Positions 1 through 7,558 of a stretch of DNA of 45,130 nucleotides are shown here, one piece after another. Numbering within the stretch: position 1 is the stretch's first letter; each line of letters begins with the position of its first letter. Both the position numbers and the translations under genes were made by a program. Source of the stretch: an uncultured Pelagibacteraceae bacterium (GTDB taxonomy: Bacteria; Pseudomonadota; Alphaproteobacteria; Pelagibacterales; Pelagibacteraceae); NCBI GenBank assembly GCA_902537895.1, contig CACBCU010000008.1:1-45130 (forward strand), written 5' to 3'. A model generated the notes under the pieces. The model did no database searches, was not told where the DNA came from, and saw only the letters and a program-made list of their open reading frames with translations.

Positions 1-1536
1 GAAACTAGTGGCAGCATAACTTTCAGTTTAGATGATAAATATATATTTTATTCAAAACTTGATGAGTTTCATAGACCTAGAAAAATTTATAGACATAAAA
101 TTGGGACATCTGTAAAAAGCGATGAATTAATTTTTGAGGAAAAAAGTGAAGCATTCACAGTTGGCATAAGTTTGAGTTCGGATGAAAAATATTTTTTTAT
201 TACAACCTCAGATCACAATACTTCAGAACAATATTACTTTTTAGCTAATGAAAATAAACCAAAACCAAAGTTAATTAAAAAAAGAAAAAGGGGTATAATT
301 TATTCGATTTCATCTTGGGATAATTATTTTTATTGTCATACAAACGAGGATGCTGAAGACTTTAAAATAGATAGATGCAATGATTTATTTAAACAAAATT
401 GGGAGACCTATATAGCTGCTAAAGATGAAGTGCTTTTAGGAGGCTTAGTATTTTTAAATGATTGGATAATAAGAAGTGAAAAGTCAAATGCTCTTGGGAA
501 ATTATACTTAAGAAATATAAAAACAAGTTTAGAAGAGGAGTTAATATTTTCTGATGAAAAAGTAATTGTACCTGGTATCTCATTGACACAAAGAGATAAA
601 AATACTGATCTAATTTATTTATCATATTCATCCCCGAAGACACCTGGAAAAACCTATCTTTATAATTTAAAGACAAAAGAAAAAAAATTGGTAAAAGAAC
701 AGGAAATTCCATCAGGACATAATCCTGATGATTATATTGTTGAAAGAATAGAATGTGCTTCGCACGATGGAAGATTGATACCTATTACAATAACGAGGCA
801 CAAAAAAACTAAAATTAATGGCTCAGCAAATCTACTACTATATGGTTATGGATCTTATGGTAATTCAATGTCTCCTGATTTTTCATCAACTAGACTCAGT
901 CTAATTAACAGAGATATCATTTGGGTTACAGCTCATATCAGAGGTGGGATGGAAAGAGGAATGAAGTGGTGGAAAGAAGGTAAACTTCTTAATAAAAAAA
1001 ATACTTTTAAAGACTTCATTGCTGTTGCAAAAAATTTAATTGAAAAAAATTATACATCAAAAGGTAAAATAATTGGCATGGGTGGTTCGGCAGGAGGTTT
1101 ACTAATGGGTGCTGTGGTAAACGAAGCACCTGAATTGTTTTTAGGAATTGTAATGGCAGTACCTTTCGTAGATTCACTTACCACTAATTTAGATCATTCG
1201 CTTCCATTAACAGTTGGAGAGTTTGATGAGTTTGGAAATGCAAAAGATAATAAGGATCATTTTGAATACATATATTCTTATGCTCCGTACAATAATATAA
1301 AAAAAATGGATTATCCTCATATTTTAATTACAACAAGCCTAAGTGATAACAGAGTTTTATTTGATGAACCTACAAAATTTACCGCAAAACTTAGAGATTA
1401 CAAAACTGATAACAATCTTCTTTTGCTGAAAACAGAAATGAATGCAGGTCACGGTGGTAAATCTGGTCGAGATGGTGCAATAGAAGAAATTGCTTTTGAT
1501 TATGGATTTATTTTAAAAATTTCAAATAAAATTTAA
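1..1536 (+). CDS. ptrB: Oligopeptidase B (protease II), S9A family, 5'-truncated by window edge
   Basis: The reading frame is open from base 1, so the gene enters the window already in progress. 511 residues remain of a family usually near 690, so roughly the first 175, part of the N-terminal beta-propeller region, lie outside. The C-terminal alpha/beta-hydrolase domain is complete. The nucleophile Ser is in GGSAGG (codon at 1087-1089), the Asp in SLSDNR (1345-1347) and the His in AGHGG (1450-1452), forming the S9 catalytic triad. The family cleaves short peptides after Arg/Lys in cytoplasm or periplasm. No export signal can be judged because the N-terminus is missing. It ends 98 bp before the Hsp20 gene and is transcribed in the same direction. 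Confidence 0.9.
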   Translation, partial: ETSGSITFSLDDKYIFYSKLDEFHRPRKIYRHKIGTSVKSDELIFEEKSEAFTVGISLSSDEKYFFITTSDHNTSEQYYFLANENKPKPKLIKKRKRGIIYSISSWDNYFYCHTNEDAEDFKIDRCNDLFKQNWETYIAAKDEVLLGGLVFLNDWIIRSEKSNALGKLYLRNIKTSLEEELIFSDEKVIVPGISLTQRDKNTDLIYLSYSSPKTPGKTYLYNLKTKEKKLVKEQEIPSGHNPDDYIVERIECASHDGRLIPITITRHKKTKINGSANLLLYGYGSYGNSMSPDFSSTRLSLINRDIIWVTAHIRGGMERGMKWWKEGKLLNKKNTFKDFIAVAKNLIEKNYTSKGKIIGMGGSAGGLLMGAVVNEAPELFLGIVMAVPFVDSLTTNLDHSLPLTVGEFDEFGNAKDNKDHFEYIYSYAPYNNIKKMDYPHILITTSLSDNRVLFDEPTKFTAKLRDYKTDNNLLLLKTEMNAGHGGKSGRDGAIEEIAFDYGFILKISNKI

Positions 1537-1545
1537 AAAAAACTA

Positions 1546-1573
1546 CTTGAAAAAAAAAATTTAGTTCCCACAT
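1546..1573 (+). promoter_or_regulatory. Candidate RpoH (sigma-32) heat-shock promoter
   Basis: CTTGAAA at 1546-1552 is followed by CCCACAT at 1567-1573. The spacing from CTTG to the second box is 17 nt, matching the alphaproteobacterial RpoH pattern CTTG-N17-CYTATNT with two mismatches in the second box (C for T at its third and fifth positions). A start near 1580 would give a leader of about 55 nt before the Hsp20 ATG. The downstream small heat-shock gene fits this regulation. Assignment is by eye, not by matrix scoring. Confidence 0.65.
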
Positions 1574-1580
1574 ATATTTG

Positions 1581-1634
1581 GTAAGTCGCCTTATGGGGCT
1601 TGCATAAATAAACTTGCTTAAAAAAGGAGGATAT
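1581..1634 (+). promoter_or_regulatory. Candidate ROSE-like RNA thermometer in the hsp20 leader
   Basis: The leader can form two hairpins. The first pairs 1581-1590 with 1595-1603 around a TTAT loop, with G1588 bulged. The second pairs CTTGCT (1613-1618) with AGGAG (1625-1629), closing a 6-nt loop and leaving G1616 bulged. TTGCT opposite AGGA is the hallmark U(U/C)GCU motif of ROSE thermometers, which hide the Shine-Dalgarno sequence at low temperature. The masked AGGAGG lies 4 nt before the ATG at 1635. ROSE elements are known upstream of ibpA/hsp20 genes in alpha- and gammaproteobacteria. This leader is shorter than typical ones and the short stem needs experimental support. Confidence 0.5.
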
Positions 1635-2081
1635 ATGACAAGTAAGGATCTATCTATATTCAACTCATTAAGACCTTTCTCAATTGGTTTTGACGACATG
1701 TTTGACCAATTTGAAAGCATGTTGGTTAATGGAAATTTGACTATGCAGTCGAATTATCCACCGTACAACATAAGAAAAACTGGGAAAGACAACTACTCGA
1801 TAGAAGTTGCTCTTGCGGGTTTTAGTAAGAAAGATGTTGAGGTTGAGTTTGAAGATAATTTGTTAACAGTAAGGACAAAACAAGTTAACAAATCTGATGA
1901 AAAAAATGAAGATGGTGAAATAATTCATAAAGGTATTTCGCAAAGACAATTTGCTAGATCATTCACTATAGCGGATGATGTCAAAGTAAATGGTGCCGAG
2001 TTAAAAGATGGTCTTTTAACAGTAGCTTGTGAAAGAATTTTACCAGATCATAAGAAAAAAAGACTTATCGAAATTAGATAA
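1635..2081 (+). CDS. ibpA: Small heat-shock protein, Hsp20/IbpA family
   Basis: Predicted 148-residue ATP-independent holdase chaperone that binds unfolding proteins and hands them to DnaK/ClpB. The N-terminal stretch contains SLRPFSIGFDDMFDQFE, as in IbpA-type proteins. The alpha-crystallin domain follows at about residues 35-130, with NYPPYNIRKT at its start and LKDGLLTV near its end. The C-terminal tail is basic and lacks a clear I-x-I motif beyond RLIEIR. I chose ATG 1635 over the upstream in-frame TTG at 1614 because AGGAGG sits 4 nt before the ATG and the TTG falls inside the candidate thermometer hairpin. It is a single-gene unit with its own heat-shock-type promoter and a strong 3' hairpin. 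Confidence 0.93.
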   Translation: MTSKDLSIFNSLRPFSIGFDDMFDQFESMLVNGNLTMQSNYPPYNIRKTGKDNYSIEVALAGFSKKDVEVEFEDNLLTVRTKQVNKSDEKNEDGEIIHKGISQRQFARSFTIADDVKVNGAELKDGLLTVACERILPDHKKKRLIEIR

Positions 2082-2090
2082 GTGGAGACC

Positions 2091-2120
2091 TTACTTGCGA
2101 GGAGAGATCCTCGCAAGTAA
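2091..2120. terminator. Perfect 13-bp inverted repeat between convergent genes
   Basis: TTACTTGCGAGGA (2091-2103) and TCCTCGCAAGTAA (2108-2120) are exact reverse complements around a GAGA loop. It lies 10 bp after the Hsp20 stop and 3 bp past the stop of the facing lipoprotein gene. No long T-run follows on either strand, so it may act as a bidirectional 3'-end or mRNA-protecting hairpin rather than a textbook intrinsic terminator. Confidence 0.65.
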
Positions 2121-2123
2121 ACT

Positions 2124-2432
2124 TTAAAAACATCCATTAGATACAAAGCCTATTACAATATTATCTGAATTTATTTCAAACCTTCTTTCACAGGGGATTA
2201 AGTATTTTTTTGTATTGTAAATTACCTCTAAATTACCTTTTGCATTTTTGAAATCTTCATCAGGTTTACCTAATTCCATCTTAAGTTCGCTTAAAGATTT
2301 TCCTATAAATTCACTTAATTTTTCATTTTCTTTTTGGACTATGTTGTCTGTTTTTTCTTTAACAGTTTGACACCCTGTTAGTAAATTAACAAATATGATT
2401 GCTATTAAGATAGTTATAAATTTATTCATCAT
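2124..2432 (-). CDS. Small predicted lipoprotein of unknown function
   Basis: The 102-residue product starts with a hydrophobic signal segment ending in the lipobox LTGC (Cys21, counting both initial Met residues), so it should be lipidated and anchored in the inner or outer membrane. The mature part has a polar, coiled-looking stretch and then a small domain (GKSLSELKMELGKPDE...) reminiscent of BamE/OmlA-like folds, where a GKP turn is common. I cannot assign a family by eye. Two Cys residues near the C-terminus (in IPCERR and SNGCF) could form a disulphide. Either of the two consecutive ATGs could start the protein. It is divergent from the purine permease and faces the Hsp20 gene. Confidence 0.7.
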   Translation of the reverse strand: MMNKFITILIAIIFVNLLTGCQTVKEKTDNIVQKENEKLSEFIGKSLSELKMELGKPDEDFKNAKGNLEVIYNTKKYLIPCERRFEINSDNIVIGFVSNGCF

Positions 2433-2472
2433 TATAAGTTAACAACACAATTATGGCATAAATATAAACTTC

Positions 2473-2501
2473 TTAGTTGAATTTTGTGAATAAAGTATAC
2501 T
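2473..2501 (+). promoter_or_regulatory. Candidate sigma-70 promoter of the purine permease gene
   Basis: TTAGTT at 2473-2478 and TATACT at 2496-2501 are separated by 17 nt, followed by a start region about 45 nt before the ATG at 2556. A strong Shine-Dalgarno (GAGGAGG, 2545-2551) precedes that ATG. The leader shows no purine-riboswitch signature that I can recognise. Confidence 0.45.
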
Positions 2502-2555
2502 TATAAAGAGTATTTTTAGTCAGAATCAAATAATCATCATTCATGAGGAGGATTT

Positions 2556-3866
2556 ATGCTTGATAAGTATTTCAATTATAAAAAACACAAAACTGATTTT
2601 AAAACAGAGGTAATCGCTGGTACTACAACGTTTTTAACCATGGCTTACATCATGTTTTTAAATCCATTTATTTTGTCGGGAGAGTTTGCCGGACCCGAAA
2701 AAGGTTTCTTTGATTTCGGCGCAGTTTATACAGCAACTATTTTAGCGACTGCATTAGCATGCTTTATTATGGCGTTCTATGGAAAAACATGGCCAATAGG
2801 ATTGGCACCAGGAATGGGAATCAATGCTTTCGTTGCCTTTGGAGTTTGTGCTGGAATGGGATATACGCCACAGGAAGCTCTAGGTGCTGTATTAGTAGCA
2901 GGTGTATTGTTTTTAGTAATATCATTAACCCCTTTAAGAGCTTGGTTAATAAATTCAATTCCTAGAAGTTTAAAGTTAGGTATTGGTGCTGGAATTGGTT
3001 TGTTCCTAGCAATCATCGGCCTTCAAATAATGGAAGTGGTTGTCGACAATCCAGTAACCTTAGTGCAACTAGGTAACTTAAGTGATCCTCTTGTATTATT
3101 AGGATGTGCAACTTTTATTGCAATCATAGTTTTGGATAAGATGAATATTAAAGGTAATATCATTATTGGGATCTTAGTTTTTAGTATTATTGCTTGGGTG
3201 ACAGGCCTTGCAAAATTTAACGGTATTGCAAGTTCTCCACCGCCAATGACTTATCTTTTTGAGTTTGATCTATCTGCCGCTATGACTGCAGGAATGTCTA
3301 CGGTAATATTTACATTATTATTTATAGACTTCTTTGACACTGCAGGAACATTGACCTCAGTGGCGAATGTTGCTGGAAAGGTTAGCAAAGATGGAAAAGT
3401 TCAAGACATAAATAAAGCAATGTTATCTGACAGTGTAGGTACTGTTGCAGGAGCTATGATGGGAACTACTACAGTTACTAGTTACGTGGAGTCTGGTGCA
3501 GGAGTTAAAGCTGGTGGAAAAACTGGAATGACATCACTAGTAATTGGTATACTCTTTTTGGCATGTATATTTTTCGCTCCATTAGCAACTAGTTTACCTA
3601 AACAAATAGATGGTGCTGCTTTACTTTTTGTTTCAGTTTTATTTATTAGAAATATAACTGATATTGAATGGAACGATGTTTCAGAGTCTGCCCCAGCTAT
3701 TCTTGCGATGATTACTATGCCTTTAACTTATAGTATAAGCAATGGTATTGCCTTAGCATTTGTGTCCTACGCTCTAATCAAAATATTCACTGGTAAGTTT
3801 TCAACTACTTCACCAGCTATATGGTTAGTAGCGGTTTTAAGTGTTATAAGTTTTGTGGTTGCCTAA
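2556..3866 (+). CDS. AzgA/NCS2-type purine (adenine/guanine/hypoxanthine) permease
   Basis: Predicted 436-residue inner-membrane proton symporter with about 12-14 membrane segments. Family hallmarks are visible: TTFLTMAYIMFLNP near the N-terminus, GLAPGMGINAF in the third segment, and DFFDTAGTLTSVA mid-protein. These are typical of the AzgA branch of nucleobase transporters (COG2252). GAGGAGG four nt before the ATG supports the start. A purine phosphoribosyltransferase gene lies directly downstream in convergent orientation, suggesting uptake followed by conversion to nucleotides. Exact substrate range cannot be read from the sequence. Confidence 0.9.
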   Translation: MLDKYFNYKKHKTDFKTEVIAGTTTFLTMAYIMFLNPFILSGEFAGPEKGFFDFGAVYTATILATALACFIMAFYGKTWPIGLAPGMGINAFVAFGVCAGMGYTPQEALGAVLVAGVLFLVISLTPLRAWLINSIPRSLKLGIGAGIGLFLAIIGLQIMEVVVDNPVTLVQLGNLSDPLVLLGCATFIAIIVLDKMNIKGNIIIGILVFSIIAWVTGLAKFNGIASSPPPMTYLFEFDLSAAMTAGMSTVIFTLLFIDFFDTAGTLTSVANVAGKVSKDGKVQDINKAMLSDSVGTVAGAMMGTTTVTSYVESGAGVKAGGKTGMTSLVIGILFLACIFFAPLATSLPKQIDGAALLFVSVLFIRNITDIEWNDVSESAPAILAMITMPLTYSISNGIALAFVSYALIKIFTGKFSTTSPAIWLVAVLSVISFVVA

Positions 3867-3875
3867 ATATTAATA

Positions 3876-3910
3876 AAATAGGGCTAGTTTTTACTAGCCC
3901 TATTTATTTT
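3876..3910. terminator. Bidirectional intrinsic terminator between azgA-type gene and gpt-like gene
   Basis: A perfect 13-bp stem joins 3876-3888 to 3893-3905 around a TTTT loop (core GGGCTAGT/ACTAGCCC). On the plus strand it runs into TATTTATTTTGTTTT, a good U-tract for the permease transcript. The stop codon of the minus-strand gene (3900-3902) lies inside the stem, so the same hairpin can end both transcripts. Confidence 0.85.
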
Positions 3911-4436
3911 GTTTTAATATTTCCTCAATTGATAATTCTTCATAATGTTCAGTAGGTTGGACAATCCATGGATCTGAATTTAGTCTTATAGGACAAAAAT
4001 CGGGTTCAAAAGTTGAGGATTTTTTTTTCCATAAACAAGCAGTTTTTACCTCTTTTATATAATCTTTTGTAGGGCCGTAATTTTTTAGCCATTCGATGCT
4101 TTTGTTTAATGTCAATCCAGTATCAGAGAGATCATCTATTAAAAGCACTTTGTTAAAATCTTCATTACTTGCTAAAGAGCTTATTTCTCTTGCAAACATC
4201 AATTGGCCTTGTTGATCCTCCATACCTTCACCTGAATAACTTTGAATGACAATGTATGCGATAGGTAATTTTAAAATTCTAGACAAAATATCAATAATTG
4301 GAGCTGCTCCTCTCATAATGCCAACTAATACTGTAGGTTTATATTTTTGATGAATTTGTATTGCTAGTTTTTCAACTATTTTAGTATACTCATTAAAGCT
4401 GATAATCAATTTCTCTGCCATGAAATTTATTATCAT
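3900..4436 (-). CDS. Purine phosphoribosyltransferase (Gpt/HPRT-like)
   Basis: The 178-residue product is a type I phosphoribosyltransferase. The PRPP-binding loop is LLIDDLSDTGLT at about residues 115-126, and the pyrophosphate-loop region is VGIMRGAAPI. The tail WIVQPTEHYEE resembles the W-I-(V/E)-x-P purine-binding end of xanthine/guanine and hypoxanthine enzymes. Such enzymes convert free purine bases plus PRPP to nucleotides in the cytoplasm. Pairing with the facing permease supports purine salvage. Base specificity is not decidable here. The first ATG is used, but a second in-frame ATG five codons later (4419-4421, giving MAEKLIISF) is equally plausible since neither has a clear ribosome site. 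Confidence 0.82.
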   Translation of the reverse strand: MIINFMAEKLIISFNEYTKIVEKLAIQIHQKYKPTVLVGIMRGAAPIIDILSRILKLPIAYIVIQSYSGEGMEDQQGQLMFAREISSLASNEDFNKVLLIDDLSDTGLTLNKSIEWLKNYGPTKDYIKEVKTACLWKKKSSTFEPDFCPIRLNSDPWIVQPTEHYEELSIEEILKQNK

Positions 4437-4464
4437 AATTGAAATTATTTAAAAAGGAGAAATC

Positions 4465-4761
4465 ATGAAAGCATATTGGATAAGTTTGTACTTAAAAGTG
4501 GATAATCAAGAAAATTTAAAAAAATATGCAGAGACTGTTACACCAATAATAAAAAGTTATGGCGGTTTGCCTCTTGTTAGAGGAGGAAAACATACAACTT
4601 TTGATGGTGATGATTTTTTAAGAACAGTGGTTTGGGAATTTCCTAGTTTCGAACAAGCATTAAAGTGTCATGAATCAAAAGAATATAAAGCTGGTTGGGA
4701 ATTAGCAAGAAAAACAACTATTAGACATATGCAAATAGTAGAGGGTTTTAATACTGAATAG
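4465..4761 (+). CDS. DUF1330 family protein
   Basis: The 98-residue product matches the DUF1330 pattern: MKAYWISLYLKV at the start, GGLPLVRGG in the middle and RTVVWEFPSFEQALKCHESKEY later. This is a small dimeric alpha/beta-barrel (ferredoxin-like) domain related to antibiotic monooxygenase-type folds. Its biochemical role is not established. AAGGAGA precedes the ATG at good spacing. It is divergent from the phosphoribosyltransferase gene, separated by 28 bp, and its 3' end overlaps the facing glycosylase gene by 14 bp. Confidence 0.85.
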   Translation: MKAYWISLYLKVDNQENLKKYAETVTPIIKSYGGLPLVRGGKHTTFDGDDFLRTVVWEFPSFEQALKCHESKEYKAGWELARKTTIRHMQIVEGFNTE

Positions 4762-5383
4762 GTTCTGGATCAATACTTCTCCATAAATACCATGTTGCTA
4801 CAGAACAATAAGGTGAAAATTTTTTTTTTAAAAGTATTACAAATTTTTCTGGCGGTAAATATTTTTTTTTATAATTTTTTGAAATTGCTCTTAAAAGGCC
4901 AATATCTTGGATAGGCCAAATATTAGATCTATTATATGTAAAGAGTAAAATCATTTCAGCTGACCATCTTCCGATTTGTTTTAATTGAGAAAGATAAAGT
5001 ATTGCCTCTTCATCACTCATATTCTTTATTAATTTTGGATTAAAAGATTTATTTAAAGTCTTTTTTGCTAAATTCTTAATGCCAGACACCTTTTGGCGAC
5101 TCAGACCACAACTTTTTAATTGAAGTGTAGTTAATTTAGATACTATTTTTGGATTTATTTTATTATTACACTTCTTTTTAAATTTTAAAAAAACAGCGTT
5201 TGCAGCAGCAACACTAATTTGTTGACCAATAATACTTTTACACAAGGAAAAGAATATATTTCTTCTAGAAGTAAGAATTATTTCTGATGGACTTTGATAG
5301 CTTTTAATTAACTTAGCTAATACTTTATCTTTCTTTGATAGGTAATTTTTTGCTTTTTTCCAATATTTTGGAACTTTAGTCAT
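4748..5383 (-). CDS. alkA: DNA-3-methyladenine glycosylase II-like protein (AlkA type, HhH-GPD)
   Basis: The 211-residue base-excision-repair glycosylase removes alkylated purines from DNA. The HhH-GPD core is recognisable: IIGQQISVAAANAV at about residues 51-64, a helix-hairpin-helix around LKQIGRWSAEMILLF (134-148), and the catalytic Asp at about residue 160 in WPIQDIGL. It lacks the N-terminal domain of E. coli AlkA, as do many short bacterial AlkA-like enzymes, and has no iron-sulfur cysteine cluster, which argues against MutY/Nth. It overlaps the upstream DMT gene by 8 bp, so the two are probably co-transcribed, and it overlaps the facing DUF1330 gene at the 3' end. Confidence 0.85.
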   Translation of the reverse strand: MTKVPKYWKKAKNYLSKKDKVLAKLIKSYQSPSEIILTSRRNIFFSLCKSIIGQQISVAAANAVFLKFKKKCNNKINPKIVSKLTTLQLKSCGLSRQKVSGIKNLAKKTLNKSFNPKLIKNMSDEEAILYLSQLKQIGRWSAEMILLFTYNRSNIWPIQDIGLLRAISKNYKKKYLPPEKFVILLKKKFSPYCSVATWYLWRSIDPEPIQY

Positions 5384-6260
5384 TTACTGTTTTAGAAGTG
5401 ATTATTTTTTTATTATAAATTTCTCTTCTAAAGATAATCAATGTAGATACAATTACTAATGATGCTCCAAAAAGCGTTTTATATGTGGGCACCTCTCCCC
5501 AAATGAAGTAACCAAAGACTATAGCAAATAATAAAGCTAAATATTTTAACGGGGTGACAAGAGAAACTTCAGAATATTTATATGACTGACCCAGCCATAG
5601 ATTAGCTACTCCACCAAAAATACCAACCAAAGATAAAAATATAAAATCTTTCAAACTTGGCATGACCCATCCTTGTGGAATACTTAAAAAACTTAATAAA
5701 GTAATTGATAAAGAAAAATAAAAAGAAATTAACCATACAGGTTCTGTTGTTGATAATTGTCTTAAAGTAATTGCTACATAGGATAAACCAAGACAAAATA
5801 TTACTGGGAAAACATAATAAATGTTTAATTGGCTTATACCTGGCTCAGTAATAATTAATATACCTATAAAACCAATTATTACTGCGAGCCATCTGTAAAT
5901 CCCAACTTTTTCACTTAATAAGAATATTGATAGGATTGTTGTAAATATTGGTGCAGCAAATGAAATACTAACAACGGTTGCCAAAGGTAGTTTTCTTAAA
6001 GCTATAAAAATTGCAACTAAAGCAACAAGGCCCGACATACAACGTAAAAAATGTAAACCAGCCCTTTTTGTATAATAAAAATTATGAAGTCTCTCTTTAG
6101 GTATTATGAAGAAATAAAATAGGATACCAAAAAATCCTCTAAAAAATAAAACTTGTCCTATTGGATAATCAACCGACCACTTAACAATTATGTCCATTAA
6201 TGAAAATGCACAAACAGACATAAACATGTACAAAAAACCTAATTGATTTTTACTTAGCAT
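5376..6260 (-). CDS. DMT superfamily (EamA) permease
   Basis: The 294-residue inner-membrane protein has about ten hydrophobic segments arranged as two EamA repeats. The N-terminal half contains VLFFRGFFGILFYF and KLPLATVVSISFAAPIFTTILS, and the second half ends in LFGASLVIVSTLIIFRRE. The pattern P-L-A-x-V-x-x-I-x-F-x-x-P is typical of the drug/metabolite transporter superfamily (RhaT/SAM-transporter-like). Its substrate cannot be inferred. It is the promoter-proximal gene of a two-gene unit with the AlkA-like gene and is divergent from msrA, with only 35 bp between start codons. Confidence 0.85.
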   Translation of the reverse strand: MLSKNQLGFLYMFMSVCAFSLMDIIVKWSVDYPIGQVLFFRGFFGILFYFFIIPKERLHNFYYTKRAGLHFLRCMSGLVALVAIFIALRKLPLATVVSISFAAPIFTTILSIFLLSEKVGIYRWLAVIIGFIGILIITEPGISQLNIYYVFPVIFCLGLSYVAITLRQLSTTEPVWLISFYFSLSITLLSFLSIPQGWVMPSLKDFIFLSLVGIFGGVANLWLGQSYKYSEVSLVTPLKYLALLFAIVFGYFIWGEVPTYKTLFGASLVIVSTLIIFRREIYNKKIITSKTVND

Positions 6261-6295
6261 ACGAATAATTTGTAAATTAATTTAAATCTTTATCA

Positions 6296-6739
6296 ATGGA
6301 AATAGCAGTTTTAGCTCTTGGATGTTTTTGGGGACCTGAAATAAAATTCAGTAAAATTGATGGGATAATTAAAACAGAGGTTGGCTATTGCGGAGGCGAT
6401 AGCAAACAAACTACCTATAAAGAAGTTTGCACAGGAAAAACTAATCATGCAGAGGTTGTTAAGCTTGATTTTGATGAAAAAATGATCTCGTACGAGAAAA
6501 TTTTAAATATATTTTTTGATATTCATGACCCAACCACATTAAATTCTCAAGGGCCTGATTTTGGGACTCAATATAGGAGTGAAATATTTTATTTAAATGA
6601 TAATCAAAAAGAAATAGCTGAAAAGGTTTTAAATGAAGTTAATCAAAAATTGTCGGGCAGAGTCGTAACAAAAATATCATTACTTAAAAATTATTGTGTT
6701 GCTGAGGAATATCATCAAAGATATTTAGAAAAAAATTAA
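6296..6739 (+). CDS. msrA: Peptide methionine sulfoxide reductase MsrA
   Basis: This 147-residue enzyme reduces methionine-S-sulfoxide in proteins. The catalytic Cys10 is in GCFWG at the very N-terminus. GYCGG, EVCTGKTNHAEVV and FFDIHDPTTLNSQGPDFGTQYRS are all family signatures. It is a compact form of a family often near 170-210 residues, lacking N-terminal extension. Candidate resolving cysteines are Cys32, Cys45 and Cys134. No Shine-Dalgarno is obvious before the ATG, and the 35-bp divergent gap leaves little leader. Its stop shares one base with the start of the sulfurtransferase gene (TAATG), so the pair is translationally coupled. Confidence 0.95.
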   Translation: MEIAVLALGCFWGPEIKFSKIDGIIKTEVGYCGGDSKQTTYKEVCTGKTNHAEVVKLDFDEKMISYEKILNIFFDIHDPTTLNSQGPDFGTQYRSEIFYLNDNQKEIAEKVLNEVNQKLSGRVVTKISLLKNYCVAEEYHQRYLEKN

Positions 6740-7554
6740 TGTCTTTAGTAGAGACTGAATGGTTGGACAAGAATCTAGATAATGTAAAAATTATTGATTG
6801 TTCATGGCATATGCCTTTAACAAAAAGAAATGGTTTTGAAGAATACAAAACCAAGCATATACCCAACTCCATATTTTTTGATTTAGATTCTAATTCAAAC
6901 AAAGAAACAAATCTTCCCCATATGCTGGTTGATAAACATGATTGGGAAAAAATTGTTTCAGCCATGGGAATTAAAAATAATGATGAAATAGTAATTTATG
7001 ACAACTCTGATGTAATAAGTTCGTGTCGATGTTGGTATAATTTTATTTATTTTGGACATGATCCAAAATTAGTTCATATATTAAATGGTGGTTTAAAAAA
7101 ATGGATCAAAGAAATGAGAATAACTACCTCTGATTTACCTCAGATAAATACGTCCAAATATAAGAGCCTAGAAAAAAAAGAATTAGTTAAAGATATGAAA
7201 ATGATAAATCAAAATATAATCAAACCTGGTTTTAAAGTTATAGATGCTAGAAGCAGAGAAAGATTTGAGGGTAGAGTTGCGGAACCTAGAAAAGGATTAA
7301 AAAGTGGAAATATTAAGAATTCTTTTTGTATACCATTCAGTTCCTGTTTAAATGAAGACAAAACATTTAAAGATGTAGATGAACTTAAAAAAATTTTTCA
7401 TTCGTGTTTAAATGATATTGTTGACAAGAATATAGTTTTTTCTTGTGGATCTGGAGTTACTGCGTGTGTTTTGGCACTAGCTTATTCCCTAATAAATGAT
7501 AAATATCTACCTTGCATTTACGATGGTTCTTGGGCTGAATACGGATTAATTTAG
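6739..7554 (+). CDS. sseA: Thiosulfate/3-mercaptopyruvate sulfurtransferase
   Basis: The 271-residue protein contains two rhodanese domains, an inactive N-terminal one (about 1-130) and a catalytic C-terminal one (about 150-271). The active-site loop is CGSGVTA with Cys236; this CG(S/T)GVTA form is that of 3-mercaptopyruvate sulfurtransferases rather than classical CRKGVTA rhodaneses. The usual RFEGRVAEPR signature precedes it. The enzyme moves sulfane sulfur from mercaptopyruvate to acceptors. Overlap with msrA suggests a shared sulfur/oxidative-stress transcript, and the RND genes follow 4 bp later. Confidence 0.92.
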   Translation: MSLVETEWLDKNLDNVKIIDCSWHMPLTKRNGFEEYKTKHIPNSIFFDLDSNSNKETNLPHMLVDKHDWEKIVSAMGIKNNDEIVIYDNSDVISSCRCWYNFIYFGHDPKLVHILNGGLKKWIKEMRITTSDLPQINTSKYKSLEKKELVKDMKMINQNIIKPGFKVIDARSRERFEGRVAEPRKGLKSGNIKNSFCIPFSSCLNEDKTFKDVDELKKIFHSCLNDIVDKNIVFSCGSGVTACVLALAYSLINDKYLPCIYDGSWAEYGLI

Positions 7555-7558
7555 GAGT

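Noticed and set aside
2433-2555. Purine riboswitch upstream of the purine permease
   Set aside because: The three-way-junction core and loop-loop pairing motifs are not present. Only a promoter and a strong ribosome site are visible.
4748-5383. MutY/Nth or OGG1 identity for the HhH-GPD protein
   Set aside because: There is no Cys4 iron-sulfur motif and the hairpin lacks the Lys of bifunctional glycosylases. The single Asp in WPIQD fits AlkA.
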